A DNA stretch of 15,384 nt from Fibrobacter sp. (GTDB lineage Bacteria > Fibrobacterota > Fibrobacteria > Fibrobacterales > Fibrobacteraceae), in contig JAAYXQ010000158.1 of the NCBI GenBank assembly GCA_012515825.1, forward strand, positions 1 to 15,384, given 5' to 3'. The notes beneath the pieces are model-generated. The model ran no database searches. It saw only the letters and a list, made by a program, of their open reading frames with translations, and was not told the DNA's origin. Of this stretch, positions 7,499-13,856 are shown in pieces; within the stretch, counting starts at the first letter, position 1, and each line of letters begins with the position of its first letter. The translations under genes were made by a program, and so were the position numbers.

Positions 7499-8278
7499 CT
7501 ATTTCTTTTTTTCATCCTTTTTATGGCGATAATAAATCTCAGGCGAAACATGATCAAAGCCTTGAAGAGCATTTAACCAGTTATCATTGAGATCCCTAAA
7601 CTCAAGCTTTTTAAGATGATAAGTTAATTGATCACCATTTATTTTGAAGTAAATAAAATCCCAACGCACTACGTCACGATCTGAAAAAACTTCTCTACTG
7701 ACAATGGTAGAATCATTTTCAAAACGATAGCGAGCATAAAAAGCATACTCACCAGTCATCTGATAACGACCAGAATCAGAGTAGGTACGAGTGACTCCGT
7801 AAAGCGTATCATTATCTAAGAAACGAAGTTCTGAATCTCGGAAGGAATGACCATGAGGTACTATAGGAGTACGCCAAGAACCAGACAAATGACCTTTCAT
7901 TTGCTTCTGAAATACGGTGTCGATTTTCCAATGGTCGAAATTACTTTTATCGTACTTCACCCGCTGGATGTATTTGCCCTCAGTCATAAGAACACGAATA
8001 CTATCGGATTTAGCTTTTGCGATGCTATCTAAATTACGAGCTGTACCTGTTTGAGACTCAGACAAATTATTCAAAGAATCCAATTTTGCTTGAATCAAAT
8101 CTTCCATGGATGCGTTAGAACCACGTGAAGAGGTCAAAGCAGAATCAGTAGAAATACCTCTGTTGAGAGAATCATCAGAAACTGAAGGAACAACAGAAGA
8201 AGTGTCTGCTGAGAAAGCAGTTACATAACCCAAAAAGAGAAAGAGTGTCAAAAAATATGAATTAAAAAAGAATTTCAT
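7499..8278 (-). CDS. Exported protein of unknown function, first gene of transporter operon
   Basis: I do not recognise a named family. The 259-residue product begins with a Sec signal (MKFFFNSYFLTLFLFLGYVTAFSA, likely cleaved after SA). A Ser/Asp/Leu-rich linker follows (about residues 25-95, with repeated DSL/DSI elements), then a C-terminal domain from about 125 rich in alternating beta-strand patterns (LSGSWRTPI, ELRFLDNDTLYGVTRTY, GRYQMTGEYAFYARYRF, VVRWDFIYFKINGDQLTYHL). Strands of this kind beginning with a GSW and including a G-Y-x-x-x-GEY step recall lipocalin-like small beta barrels, but that is only a resemblance. The C-terminus is Lys-rich. ATG 8278 is preceded by an in-frame GTG at 8281; neither has a Shine-Dalgarno site. 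It does not look like a FecB/BtuF binding protein, although its place in the operon would suit one. Confidence 0.75.
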   Translation of the reverse strand: MKFFFNSYFLTLFLFLGYVTAFSADTSSVVPSVSDDSLNRGISTDSALTSSRGSNASMEDLIQAKLDSLNNLSESQTGTARNLDSIAKAKSDSIRVLMTEGKYIQRVKYDKSNFDHWKIDTVFQKQMKGHLSGSWRTPIVPHGHSFRDSELRFLDNDTLYGVTRTYSDSGRYQMTGEYAFYARYRFENDSTIVSREVFSDRDVVRWDFIYFKINGDQLTYHLKKLEFRDLNDNWLNALQGFDHVSPEIYYRHKKDEKKK

Positions 8279-8284
8279 CACTGT

Positions 8285-8292
8285 TAAATTTA
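8285..8292 (-). promoter_or_regulatory. Possible -7 element of transporter operon, within a 12-bp palindrome
   Basis: On the minus strand TAAATTTA (8292-8285) matches TAnnTTTG except at the last base and stands three bases before GTG 8281 and six before ATG 8278. It is the core of a perfect palindrome, GTTAAATTTAAC (8283-8294), which could equally be an operator. An alternative conventional promoter is TTGGAT (8337-8332), 17 bases, TATTCT (8314-8309). Choosing between them is not possible from sequence. Confidence 0.3.
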
Positions 8293-8352
8293 ACTAATGG
8301 GAAGTAAAAGAATAATGTTTTTTGAAAAAAGATCCAAAAAAAAAGCCTAAAA

Positions 8353-8384
8353 TTTGAGCTTATTGATGTTAGGTTTTATATTTG
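8353..8384 (+). promoter_or_regulatory. Predicted nspC promoter, Bacteroidota-type, leaderless
   Basis: TTTG (8353-8356), a 20-base gap, then TATATTTG (8377-8384) fit the Bacteroidota promoter consensus at all fixed positions. The last base is four bases before the ATG at 8389. There is no Shine-Dalgarno site in the short remaining space, so the mRNA probably begins at or next to the start codon. In sigma-70 terms the same DNA reads TTGAGC, 17 bases, TATATT. Confidence 0.55.
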
Positions 8385-8388
8385 CGCT

Positions 8389-9516
8389 ATGATTGATTAT
8401 AGTTTAGTTCCAAGCCCCTGTTTTGTGTTAGAAGAAACTCGATTACGCCGTAATCTTGAAATCCTCAATTATGTGCAAAAAAAATCAGGGGCCAAAATTA
8501 TTTGTGCTCTAAAAGGTTTTAGTATGTGGAGCACTTTTCCCATCGTTGGAGAATATCTTCCTGGAGCCACAGCCTCCAGTTTAAACGAAGCGCTTCTTGC
8601 AAAAAACGAAATGCGTAAAGAAGTTCATGTTTTCGCTCCTCTTTATGAAGACGGAGAAATAGATCAAATTTTATCTCTAGCTGATCATATTTCCTTTAAC
8701 AGTTTTTCTCAATGGGAACGTTTCAAAAATAAAGTTTTAAAAACGAATGTGAGTCCTGGTATTCGAGTAAACCCAGAGTCATCCAGTGTTGAAACCGATC
8801 TCTACAACCCTTGTGGTCGTTTTTCAAGACTTGGTGTCACATTAAAAGAATTTAAGGCTGAAGCTCTAGAAGGAATCGAAGGCTTTCATTTTCACGCTTT
8901 GTGCGAACAAAATGTCGATGCTTTAGAAACCGTTTTACAGGCCTTTGAAGAAAAATTTGGCCGATGGATTCCTCAAATGAAATGGGTGAATTTTGGTGGC
9001 GGACATCATATCACAAGAAAAGATTATGAAGTCGATAAATTAGTTCAATTGATTATATCATTCAAAAAAAGGTATCCTGGTATCGAAGTAATACTCGAAC
9101 CTGGAGAGGCCGTTGGTTGGCAAACAGGAGAACTCGTAGCGACGGTTGGCGATATTGTTTATAATGAAACAGATATTGCCATTTTAAATATTTCGGTAAG
9201 TGCTCATATGCCTGACTGTCTTGAAATGCCCTACCGTCCAATGGTTCGCGGGAGTGGGATCGCTCAAGAAAAAAAGTTTACATACAAATTAACTGGAAAC
9301 ACCTGCCTTGCTGGAGACGTGATTGGAGACTATTCCTTCGACGAACCATTAAAAGTAGGTGATCGTTTAATATTTGAAGATATGATTCACTATACCATGG
9401 TAAAGACGACATTCTTTAATGGTGTCCGACATCCTGATATAGGCATTTGGACAAAAGAAAATCAATTTCATTTAGTTCGTCATTTTACTTACGAACAGTT
9501 TAGAGATAAACTATGA
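8389..9516 (+). CDS. nspC: Carboxynorspermidine/carboxyspermidine decarboxylase
   Basis: A PLP-dependent alanine-racemase-fold decarboxylase (375 residues) that makes norspermidine or spermidine from the carboxylated precursor in the alternative polyamine route. The N-terminus MIDYSLVPSPCFVLEE is typical of the family. The PLP lysine is Lys42 in ICALKGFS. Other landmarks are GFHFHALCEQ (about 165-174), NFGGGHHIT (201-209), the phosphate-binding EPGEAVG (237-243), and TCLAGDVIGDYSF (305-317), whose Cys and Asp belong to the active site across the dimer interface. The start is fixed by the family N-terminus, although no Shine-Dalgarno site is present. The partner dehydrogenase gene is not in the window. 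The stop codon overlaps the tsaE start (ATGA), so tsaE is translationally coupled. Confidence 0.95.
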   Translation: MIDYSLVPSPCFVLEETRLRRNLEILNYVQKKSGAKIICALKGFSMWSTFPIVGEYLPGATASSLNEALLAKNEMRKEVHVFAPLYEDGEIDQILSLADHISFNSFSQWERFKNKVLKTNVSPGIRVNPESSSVETDLYNPCGRFSRLGVTLKEFKAEALEGIEGFHFHALCEQNVDALETVLQAFEEKFGRWIPQMKWVNFGGGHHITRKDYEVDKLVQLIISFKKRYPGIEVILEPGEAVGWQTGELVATVGDIVYNETDIAILNISVSAHMPDCLEMPYRPMVRGSGIAQEKKFTYKLTGNTCLAGDVIGDYSFDEPLKVGDRLIFEDMIHYTMVKTTFFNGVRHPDIGIWTKENQFHLVRHFTYEQFRDKL

Positions 9517-9935
9517 TTGTTCAAAATGAAAATGAAACACTTCTATGGGCAGAACAATTTGCAAAAACATTGAAACCAGGAGCAGTTGTTGCCATCTCAG
9601 GGAATCTCGGCGCTGGTAAAACAGTGATTTCGAGAGGCATTTGCAAAGCACTTGGATTTAAGGGGATTGTTTGCTCCCCTACATATACCATTGTTCATGA
9701 ATATCCAAATACTCCACCTCTCTATCATCTTGATTTATATAGACTCAATTATATTCAAGATTTAGAAGAAATCGGTTTTGATCATCTAATATCTGGAGAA
9801 GGCATCACACTAATAGAATGGCCTGAAAGACTAGGAGAAAACACACTAGGTATAACACACTGGGTGAATGTTCTTATCCTCTCCGAAACTCAAAGAAAAA
9901 TTACTGTTTCTGAGAAGAATCCGTTACAGAAATAG
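9513..9935 (+). CDS. tsaE: tRNA N6-threonylcarbamoyladenosine synthesis ATPase TsaE
   Basis: TsaE is the small ATPase that works with TsaB and TsaD to place t6A at position 37 of ANN-decoding tRNAs. The 140-residue protein has GNLGAGKT (P-loop, 30-37), the SPTYTIVHEY block (55-64), HLDLYRL (72-78), EEIGFD and the family signature ITLIEWPER (98-106). Length is slightly below the usual 150 or so. The ATG overlaps the nspC stop codon by four bases, and the coding end runs 35 bases into the end of the convergent gene on the other strand. No tsaB or tsaD neighbour is present. Confidence 0.95.
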   Translation: MIVQNENETLLWAEQFAKTLKPGAVVAISGNLGAGKTVISRGICKALGFKGIVCSPTYTIVHEYPNTPPLYHLDLYRLNYIQDLEEIGFDHLISGEGITLIEWPERLGENTLGITHWVNVLILSETQRKITVSEKNPLQK

Positions 9936-10452
9936 GTGTAGCAGCGGAAATAGCAGCTTTTATGGCGCTCTTTTTTGACCACTCTTTCCAAAGATCTATT
10001 TGGTCTTGATCCAAAAGAAGTAATGGTTCTGACATTTTTGTCATTTCTTCAAAAGCTTTAGCAGAATCACCTTCTAAAAAAGATGCTTCTACAAGTTGAA
10101 AGACATCCATTTGAACTGTTCTTTTATCGCTAATTAAACCTAAATAATGCTGGCGATCTAACTCCATAGAATCTGTAACGTAAGACAATTCCCATGTTTT
10201 TTCATAGCAGACTTCACTAGCTAAAAGATCATTTGCCTCAAATAATTTTTGGCACTCAGCAAATTGCTTAGTCCCTTTTTGTTTGGTGTATTGAAAATAA
10301 TAATAACCACCAACCACAAGGCCTGCTATAACAAGAAGAAAAATGGCGTCTTGCCAACTCATAAAACGAGTAGGCACTTGAGCTTTGGGATCTTGTTCTT
10401 CTTCTCCATCCTCAACAGGACGTTTATTCATAAAATTCATAAAACTTATCAT
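9901..10452 (-). CDS. Single-pass membrane protein of unknown function
   Basis: No family recognised. The 183-residue product has a short acidic cytoplasmic segment (about 1-35, with DGEEEQD), one membrane helix (about 36-54, DAIFLLVIAGLVVGGYYYF), and a C-terminal domain of predicted helices with two Cys (67 and 82) that could form a disulphide outside the membrane. The helical pairs FAECQKLFEANDLLASEVCYE and VEASFLEGDSAKAFEEMTKM recall TPR-like solenoids such as those in YfgM-type anchors, but no repeat consensus is convincing. Starts are possible at ATG 10452, 10440 or 10431; none has a Shine-Dalgarno site, and the first is used because a TATATTAT element (10465-10458) stands five bases before it. 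It lies 129 bases after the SufE gene on the same strand. Confidence 0.7.
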   Translation of the reverse strand: MISFMNFMNKRPVEDGEEEQDPKAQVPTRFMSWQDAIFLLVIAGLVVGGYYYFQYTKQKGTKQFAECQKLFEANDLLASEVCYEKTWELSYVTDSMELDRQHYLGLISDKRTVQMDVFQLVEASFLEGDSAKAFEEMTKMSEPLLLLDQDQIDLWKEWSKKSAIKAAISAATPISVTDSSQKQ

Positions 10453-10457
10453 AATGC

Positions 10458-10465
10458 ATAATATA
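10458..10465 (-). promoter_or_regulatory. Possible -7 element before the membrane-protein gene
   Basis: On the minus strand TATATTAT (10465-10458) shares TAnnTT with the octamer before folK and nspC but differs at its last two bases. It stands five bases before ATG 10452. A TTTG (10493-10490) is 24 bases upstream. This is a weak candidate in AT-rich DNA. Confidence 0.22.
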
Positions 10466-10581
10466 GTTTTTATTGATTTAATGACTATTCAAAAAATTAT
10501 TTTTTATAAAAAAAACCTTTTTATTTTGAATACCTCTAAAGAGGCGCTAGTAGTTCATGATCTGCCACTAAATATCACTTG

Positions 10582-11016
10582 TTATAAGACAGAAAAAACT
10601 CGTGCATATAAATAGATCTGTTTAAGTAAGCTCGCAAATCCATTCGCTCTTGTTGGAGAAAGCCCAACATTCAAACCAATATTTTGAAAAAATTGAGGAT
10701 CAGTATTCAAAATATCACGAGGAGAAGAACCATTATAAATTTTCAAGGCGAGAGCCCCAAGACCTCTACTAATTAAAGGACTTTCCGCTCCCCCTTCTGT
10801 ATCCATATGAAAAAATAAAAGACCTTCTTTGTATTCAGGGACTAAAAACATACGAGCTGCACAGCCTTGAACTATAAATTTTTCAGCCTTAAGAGATTCG
10901 TCCATCCCAGGATGCTCTTTGGACAAGCACATAAGGTACTTCCACTTATCATCTGGGTCTTGAAACCCTTCAAATACAGCTTTTACTTCTTTTTGTCTTT
11001 CATCTATTACACTCAT
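10582..11016 (-). CDS. SufE-family cysteine-desulfurase sulfur acceptor
   Basis: A 144-residue SufE-like protein. SufE takes persulfide sulfur from SufS onto its own cysteine for Fe-S cluster assembly. The acceptor is Cys52 in FIVQGCAARMFL, corresponding to the family's V-x-GC-x-S-x-V-W loop but with Ala-Ala-Arg-Met-Phe in place of the usual residues after the Cys. The DPDDKWKYLMCLSKEHPGMDE segment before it and the hydrophobic C-terminal half (PLISRGLGALALKIYNGSSP, LSPTRANGFASLL) also fit SufE. ATG 11016 is three bases after the upstream stop codon, with GGTGA as a possible ribosome site. It is coupled to the flavoprotein gene; no SufS or SufBCD genes are nearby. The symbol is left empty because sufE and its paralogue csdE cannot be separated here. 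Confidence 0.9.
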   Translation of the reverse strand: MSVIDERQKEVKAVFEGFQDPDDKWKYLMCLSKEHPGMDESLKAEKFIVQGCAARMFLVPEYKEGLLFFHMDTEGGAESPLISRGLGALALKIYNGSSPRDILNTDPQFFQNIGLNVGLSPTRANGFASLLKQIYLYARVFSVL

Positions 11017-11019
11017 AAA

Positions 11020-12219
11020 TCACCGAATAAAAGAACGCAGCTTCCATATAAGACTTGGCGTAGAAAATAAAACCGCAATAAAAATTCTTAACAAAGTAGT
11101 TTTTTCTCTACTGAGCCTGCTTAGACGTTTAGTGGCTCTATTAAATTGTTTGTCTGAAATTTGAGAAAAAATACTCTTTCCATTAGCTAACTGTAGATGA
11201 GATTCACCTAATGATTTCATCCAAGCATCTAATGCTCCGCGTTCAATCTCACGACGCTTCTCTGGAGAACTTGAAGACAACCATTCTAAAACGATCGGCA
11301 CCATGACATCCGCGCTAACAATCGCTTCTACGATGCCTGACCTGCTAATTGGATTCACACAACTAGCAGCATCACCTATTTTAAAGAATCCATGTTTTGC
11401 AATTGGTTTTTTGGATTGCCCACAGGCAATCATACCACCATAAACCGCTTTAATATGTGCCGTAGGAAAATATTGTTGAATAAAATCAGATAACTGTTTT
11501 CTGGACGATTCATTTTTCTTTTGATGGCGTCCTAAAACAAATCCCAAGTTTACTTCTTTACCATCACGAGGGAATAACCAACCATAACCGCCAGGGAACC
11601 TTGATCCGAAGAACAATTCGATATGCTCTGGACTATGTTCTATTCCTTCTACGACAGCAAAAATAGCTGATTCAAGGTCAGCATCTCCTGATTCCATGCC
11701 CGCAAGTTCTGGAACACCCTTTGAAATTTTCGCACCAGGACCTGTGGCATCAATAATAATTGAGGTTTTTAGTTCTATTTCATCACCTAAACATTGGACT
11801 TTTAAAACCCAACGACCATCCGAAGACGGCTCTACCTTTAAACACAAGGACTCAAAATTTGTTTCAACACCTAACGAAGCAGCAGTATCTGCCATATCTT
11901 TGTGAAAAAGAGCTCTATTAAGAATTAAACCACAATCTTTACTGTAAAATTCAGCACGATCTCGACTTGGAGAAGTAAAATAAATACCAGAAAGACGTTG
12001 TCTAACCCAATGTTCTTTAATAGGCCAATATTCAGATAAACGATCAGCAGAAACAGCCTCAGCACAAAAAACGGGCTCCTGCCAGGGCGATTTTTTATCC
12101 AAAATAAGGATTTTATAAACCCCAGCAGCTCTTTTTTGTAATTCGCAAGCCATTTTTAAACCAGCAGGACCTGCCCCGCAAATAACAACATCATATTCCT
12201 GAAACTTTATTTTTGCCAT
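11020..12219 (-). CDS. FAD-dependent oxidoreductase, geranylgeranyl reductase family
   Basis: A 399-residue p-hydroxybenzoate-hydroxylase-fold flavoprotein. FAD-binding motifs are YDVVICGAGPAGLKMACEL (GAGPAG at 15-20), DATGPGAK (157-164) and GDAASCVNPISRSGI (282-296). The segment PGGYGWLFP (209-217) matches the P-x-x-Y-x-W-x-FP substrate-pocket signature of geranylgeranyl reductases, and Cys52 (VFCAEAV) sits where several reductases have a conserved cysteine. The family saturates isoprenoid chains of archaeal lipids, chlorophyll or quinones; bacterial members are mostly uncharacterised, so the substrate here is unknown. The C-terminus (about 376-394) is hydrophobic or amphipathic and may touch the membrane. 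The ATG at 12219 lacks a Shine-Dalgarno site. It is the first gene of the pair with SufE. Confidence 0.85.
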   Translation of the reverse strand: MAKIKFQEYDVVICGAGPAGLKMACELQKRAAGVYKILILDKKSPWQEPVFCAEAVSADRLSEYWPIKEHWVRQRLSGIYFTSPSRDRAEFYSKDCGLILNRALFHKDMADTAASLGVETNFESLCLKVEPSSDGRWVLKVQCLGDEIELKTSIIIDATGPGAKISKGVPELAGMESGDADLESAIFAVVEGIEHSPEHIELFFGSRFPGGYGWLFPRDGKEVNLGFVLGRHQKKNESSRKQLSDFIQQYFPTAHIKAVYGGMIACGQSKKPIAKHGFFKIGDAASCVNPISRSGIVEAIVSADVMVPIVLEWLSSSSPEKRREIERGALDAWMKSLGESHLQLANGKSIFSQISDKQFNRATKRLSRLSREKTTLLRIFIAVLFSTPSLIWKLRSFIR

Positions 12220-12227
12220 AATGTGAC

Positions 12228-12235
12228 TAAAATTA
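12228..12235 (-). promoter_or_regulatory. Possible -7 element before the flavoprotein gene
   Basis: On the minus strand TAATTTTA (12235-12228) matches TAnnTTTG except for the last base. It ends eight bases before ATG 12219, so any leader would be only a few bases long. No TTTG is found at a suitable distance upstream. Confidence 0.25.
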
Positions 12236-12263
12236 GCTTTTATTTGTAAGGTTTTTGATTTTC

Positions 12264-12297
12264 TTTGGTAGTTTTTACTTTTTTTTAATTATTTTAG
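12264..12297 (+). promoter_or_regulatory. Possible promoter of the pentapeptide-repeat gene
   Basis: TTTG (12264-12267), 22 bases, then TATTTTAG (12290-12297), which differs from TAnnTTTG at one fixed base. The transcript would start near 12302 and carry a leader of about 40 bases with the Shine-Dalgarno site AGGGA (12331-12335), seven bases before ATG 12343. Confidence 0.35.
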
Positions 12298-12342
12298 GGC
12301 TATCCATTTTTTTGATTTTTCTTATCCAAAAGGGATCACGAC

Positions 12343-13773
12343 ATGAACATGAATGTTAAACACATTTTTAAGCTCAGTTTTTTATTGATAACTGTCATGG
12401 TTTTTACTTCTTTCGCTCAAGAAGGTACCGATTGGCGTAACCAAGATATCAAGATATCTTTCCGAGATAAACGTATTGATGGTTACCGTTTCGATAATGC
12501 TCGCGCTGTAAAAAACGTAACCGATTTCCAACGTTCCACAGGAGAGAAACCCTCTTTCTCTGGTGCAAACTTAGAAGACGTTAATTTTCAAAACGCTGTT
12601 ATTTCTGAAGCCGATTTTTCAGAAGCCAATCTGCAAGGTGCAACCTTAAGTGGAGCTGATATTCGTGATTCTGATTTTAAGGGTGCGAATATGCAAGGAG
12701 CTAACCTCTATCGAGCCACTTTGTTAGGTAGTAGATTTCCAAAAACAAATCTTCAGAATGCACGTTTAGATGCAATGAAGGTTTCTGATAAAGCTGATTT
12801 CAGTAAATCCAATTTAACTAGCGCTTCCTTAATGGATATGGATTTAACTCAAGCTGACTTTAGCAAATCCAATCTAACAAACGCTACTTTTGCACGTTCC
12901 TTAATGGGTAGTGCTGATTTATCTAAAGCCACTATTGAAAAAACAGACTTTTCTGGATGTAACTTGATTAACGCTTCTTTCAAGGGTGTTGATCTTAAAA
13001 ATGTAAACTTTGCAAAAGCTGGTTTATCTCGCGCCATCTTTAAGGGAGCAGAATTCATTAACGTCAACTTAAAAGGCGCTGATTTATCTCTCACTGACTT
13101 TAATGATGTTGATTTATCAAAAGCACAACTTCAAAAGGCTCAGTTTGCACAAGCTACATTAAAGAATATGAATTTCAATGGTCAAGATCTTTCTGGTGTT
13201 GTATTTGATAAAGGTAATGTATCTAAAAGTTCTTTTGAAGGGTCTAAATTAATTGGAGCTTCCTTCTTTGATACTGAAGTTAATAAAATCGTTTTCAAAA
13301 AAGCAGAACTTTTAAAAGCGGTTTTTGATGGTGCTTATATCTACAAAAACATTTTCGATTTAGCTGATCTTACCAAAGCCAATTTTTCAAACTCCACTAT
13401 TGAGAAAACAGACTTTAATTTGTCTCAACTAGCTGGTGCTAATTTCTCTGGAGCAACCTTACGTGACGTAAGCTTCCTTAATTCAGATCTTAAGGGTGCA
13501 CGCTTTAATGCTGATACAAAAATGGAAAACGTAGATTTTTCTGGAGCAGATCTCACTGGCGCCAAGATTGAGAAATTCACAGCAAAGAAAGTAATCTATG
13601 ATGCAAAGACTAAATTTCCTAGCGGTTTTGAACCACGTCAATATGGTTTCACAAGACATGGAGAAAAAGCTGCGGAAATTGTAATCAAACGCGATCCAAC
13701 CGTTAGAAATTCAACCGTTACTGATGACGCAATGCCTAAGAAGAGAAAGAAAAGAAAAAATCGCGCTGAGTAA
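12343..13773 (+). CDS. Exported pentapeptide-repeat protein
   Basis: A 476-residue protein with a Sec signal (MNMNVKHIFKLSFLLITVMV then FTSFA, cleaved before Gln26). A short domain follows (about 27-70, containing KISFRDKRIDGYRFDNARAV), then a long run of A(D/N)(L/F)xx pentapeptides from about 72 to 410, which should fold as a right-handed quadrilateral beta helix of roughly 16-17 coils. The repeats end in VIYDAKTKFPSGFEP, a usual cap for such proteins. The last residues are strongly basic (MPKKRKKRKNRAE). The repeats give structure rather than a specific activity: cytoplasmic relatives such as MfpA and Qnr bind gyrase, but an exported one cannot, so a scaffold or envelope role is more likely (inference). 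ATG 12343 has AGGGA at good spacing. It is monocistronic, ended by an intrinsic terminator. Confidence 0.9.
   Translation: MNMNVKHIFKLSFLLITVMVFTSFAQEGTDWRNQDIKISFRDKRIDGYRFDNARAVKNVTDFQRSTGEKPSFSGANLEDVNFQNAVISEADFSEANLQGATLSGADIRDSDFKGANMQGANLYRATLLGSRFPKTNLQNARLDAMKVSDKADFSKSNLTSASLMDMDLTQADFSKSNLTNATFARSLMGSADLSKATIEKTDFSGCNLINASFKGVDLKNVNFAKAGLSRAIFKGAEFINVNLKGADLSLTDFNDVDLSKAQLQKAQFAQATLKNMNFNGQDLSGVVFDKGNVSKSSFEGSKLIGASFFDTEVNKIVFKKAELLKAVFDGAYIYKNIFDLADLTKANFSNSTIEKTDFNLSQLAGANFSGATLRDVSFLNSDLKGARFNADTKMENVDFSGADLTGAKIEKFTAKKVIYDAKTKFPSGFEPRQYGFTRHGEKAAEIVIKRDPTVRNSTVTDDAMPKKRKKRKNRAE
12794..12880 (+). repeat. 60-bp internal duplication in the pentapeptide gene
   Basis: Bases 12794-12820 and 12854-12880 are near-identical copies spaced exactly 60 bases apart. 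Both encode ADFSKSNLT, so the period is 20 residues, which is one four-sided coil of the beta helix. A shorter echo, TIEKTDF, occurs at residues 197-203 and 352-358. Mostly synonymous differences between the copies suggest an old duplication held by selection. Confidence 0.8.
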
Positions 13774-13785
13774 AATTAAGCCTTT

Positions 13786-13819
13786 AAAAACAGCCTTCGA
13801 GTAGAGGGCTGTTTTTTTT
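13786..13819 (+). terminator. Intrinsic terminator after the pentapeptide gene
   Basis: Thirteen bases after the stop codon. The stem CAGCC (13791-13795) pairs with GGCTG (13807-13811) and can be extended inward through T-G, T-A and C-G pairs to a five-base loop, and outward by A5/T5. A run of eight T follows (13812-13819). The A-tract on the other side could support a minus-strand role, but radA lies downstream in the same direction, so the plus strand is the natural reading. Confidence 0.9.
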
Positions 13820-13852
13820 GTCAATTTTTAACAATTACTTTTTCTAATTTAG
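13817..13852 (+). promoter_or_regulatory. Possible radA promoter
   Basis: TTTG (13817-13820), 24 bases, then TAATTTAG (13845-13852), one fixed base away from TAnnTTTG. It ends four bases before ATG 13857, the same gap as at folK and nspC. The AGGA at 13851-13854 is too close to the ATG for a good Shine-Dalgarno site. The element follows the preceding terminator directly, where radA needs its own promoter. Confidence 0.33.
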
Positions 13853-13856
13853 GATT

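Noticed and set aside
8372..8385. GG-N10-GC spacing (sigma-54-like) before nspC
   Set aside because: The GG at 8372-8373 and GC at 8384-8385 have the right spacing, but the surrounding bases fit poorly and the start point would fall about eight bases inside nspC, whose N-terminus is fixed by family similarity. The TTTG/TATATTTG reading explains the same DNA better.
10533..10544. Possible terminator after the SufE gene (CCTC-TAAA-GAGG)
   Set aside because: The stem has only four pairs and on the minus strand the first long T-run lies well over ten bases further on, too far for an intrinsic terminator.
10385..10615. Open frame of 76 codons on the plus strand across the gap between two minus-strand genes
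   Set aside because: Its first part is antisense to the membrane-protein gene, the remainder is AT-rich with no recognisable pattern, and there is no Shine-Dalgarno site.
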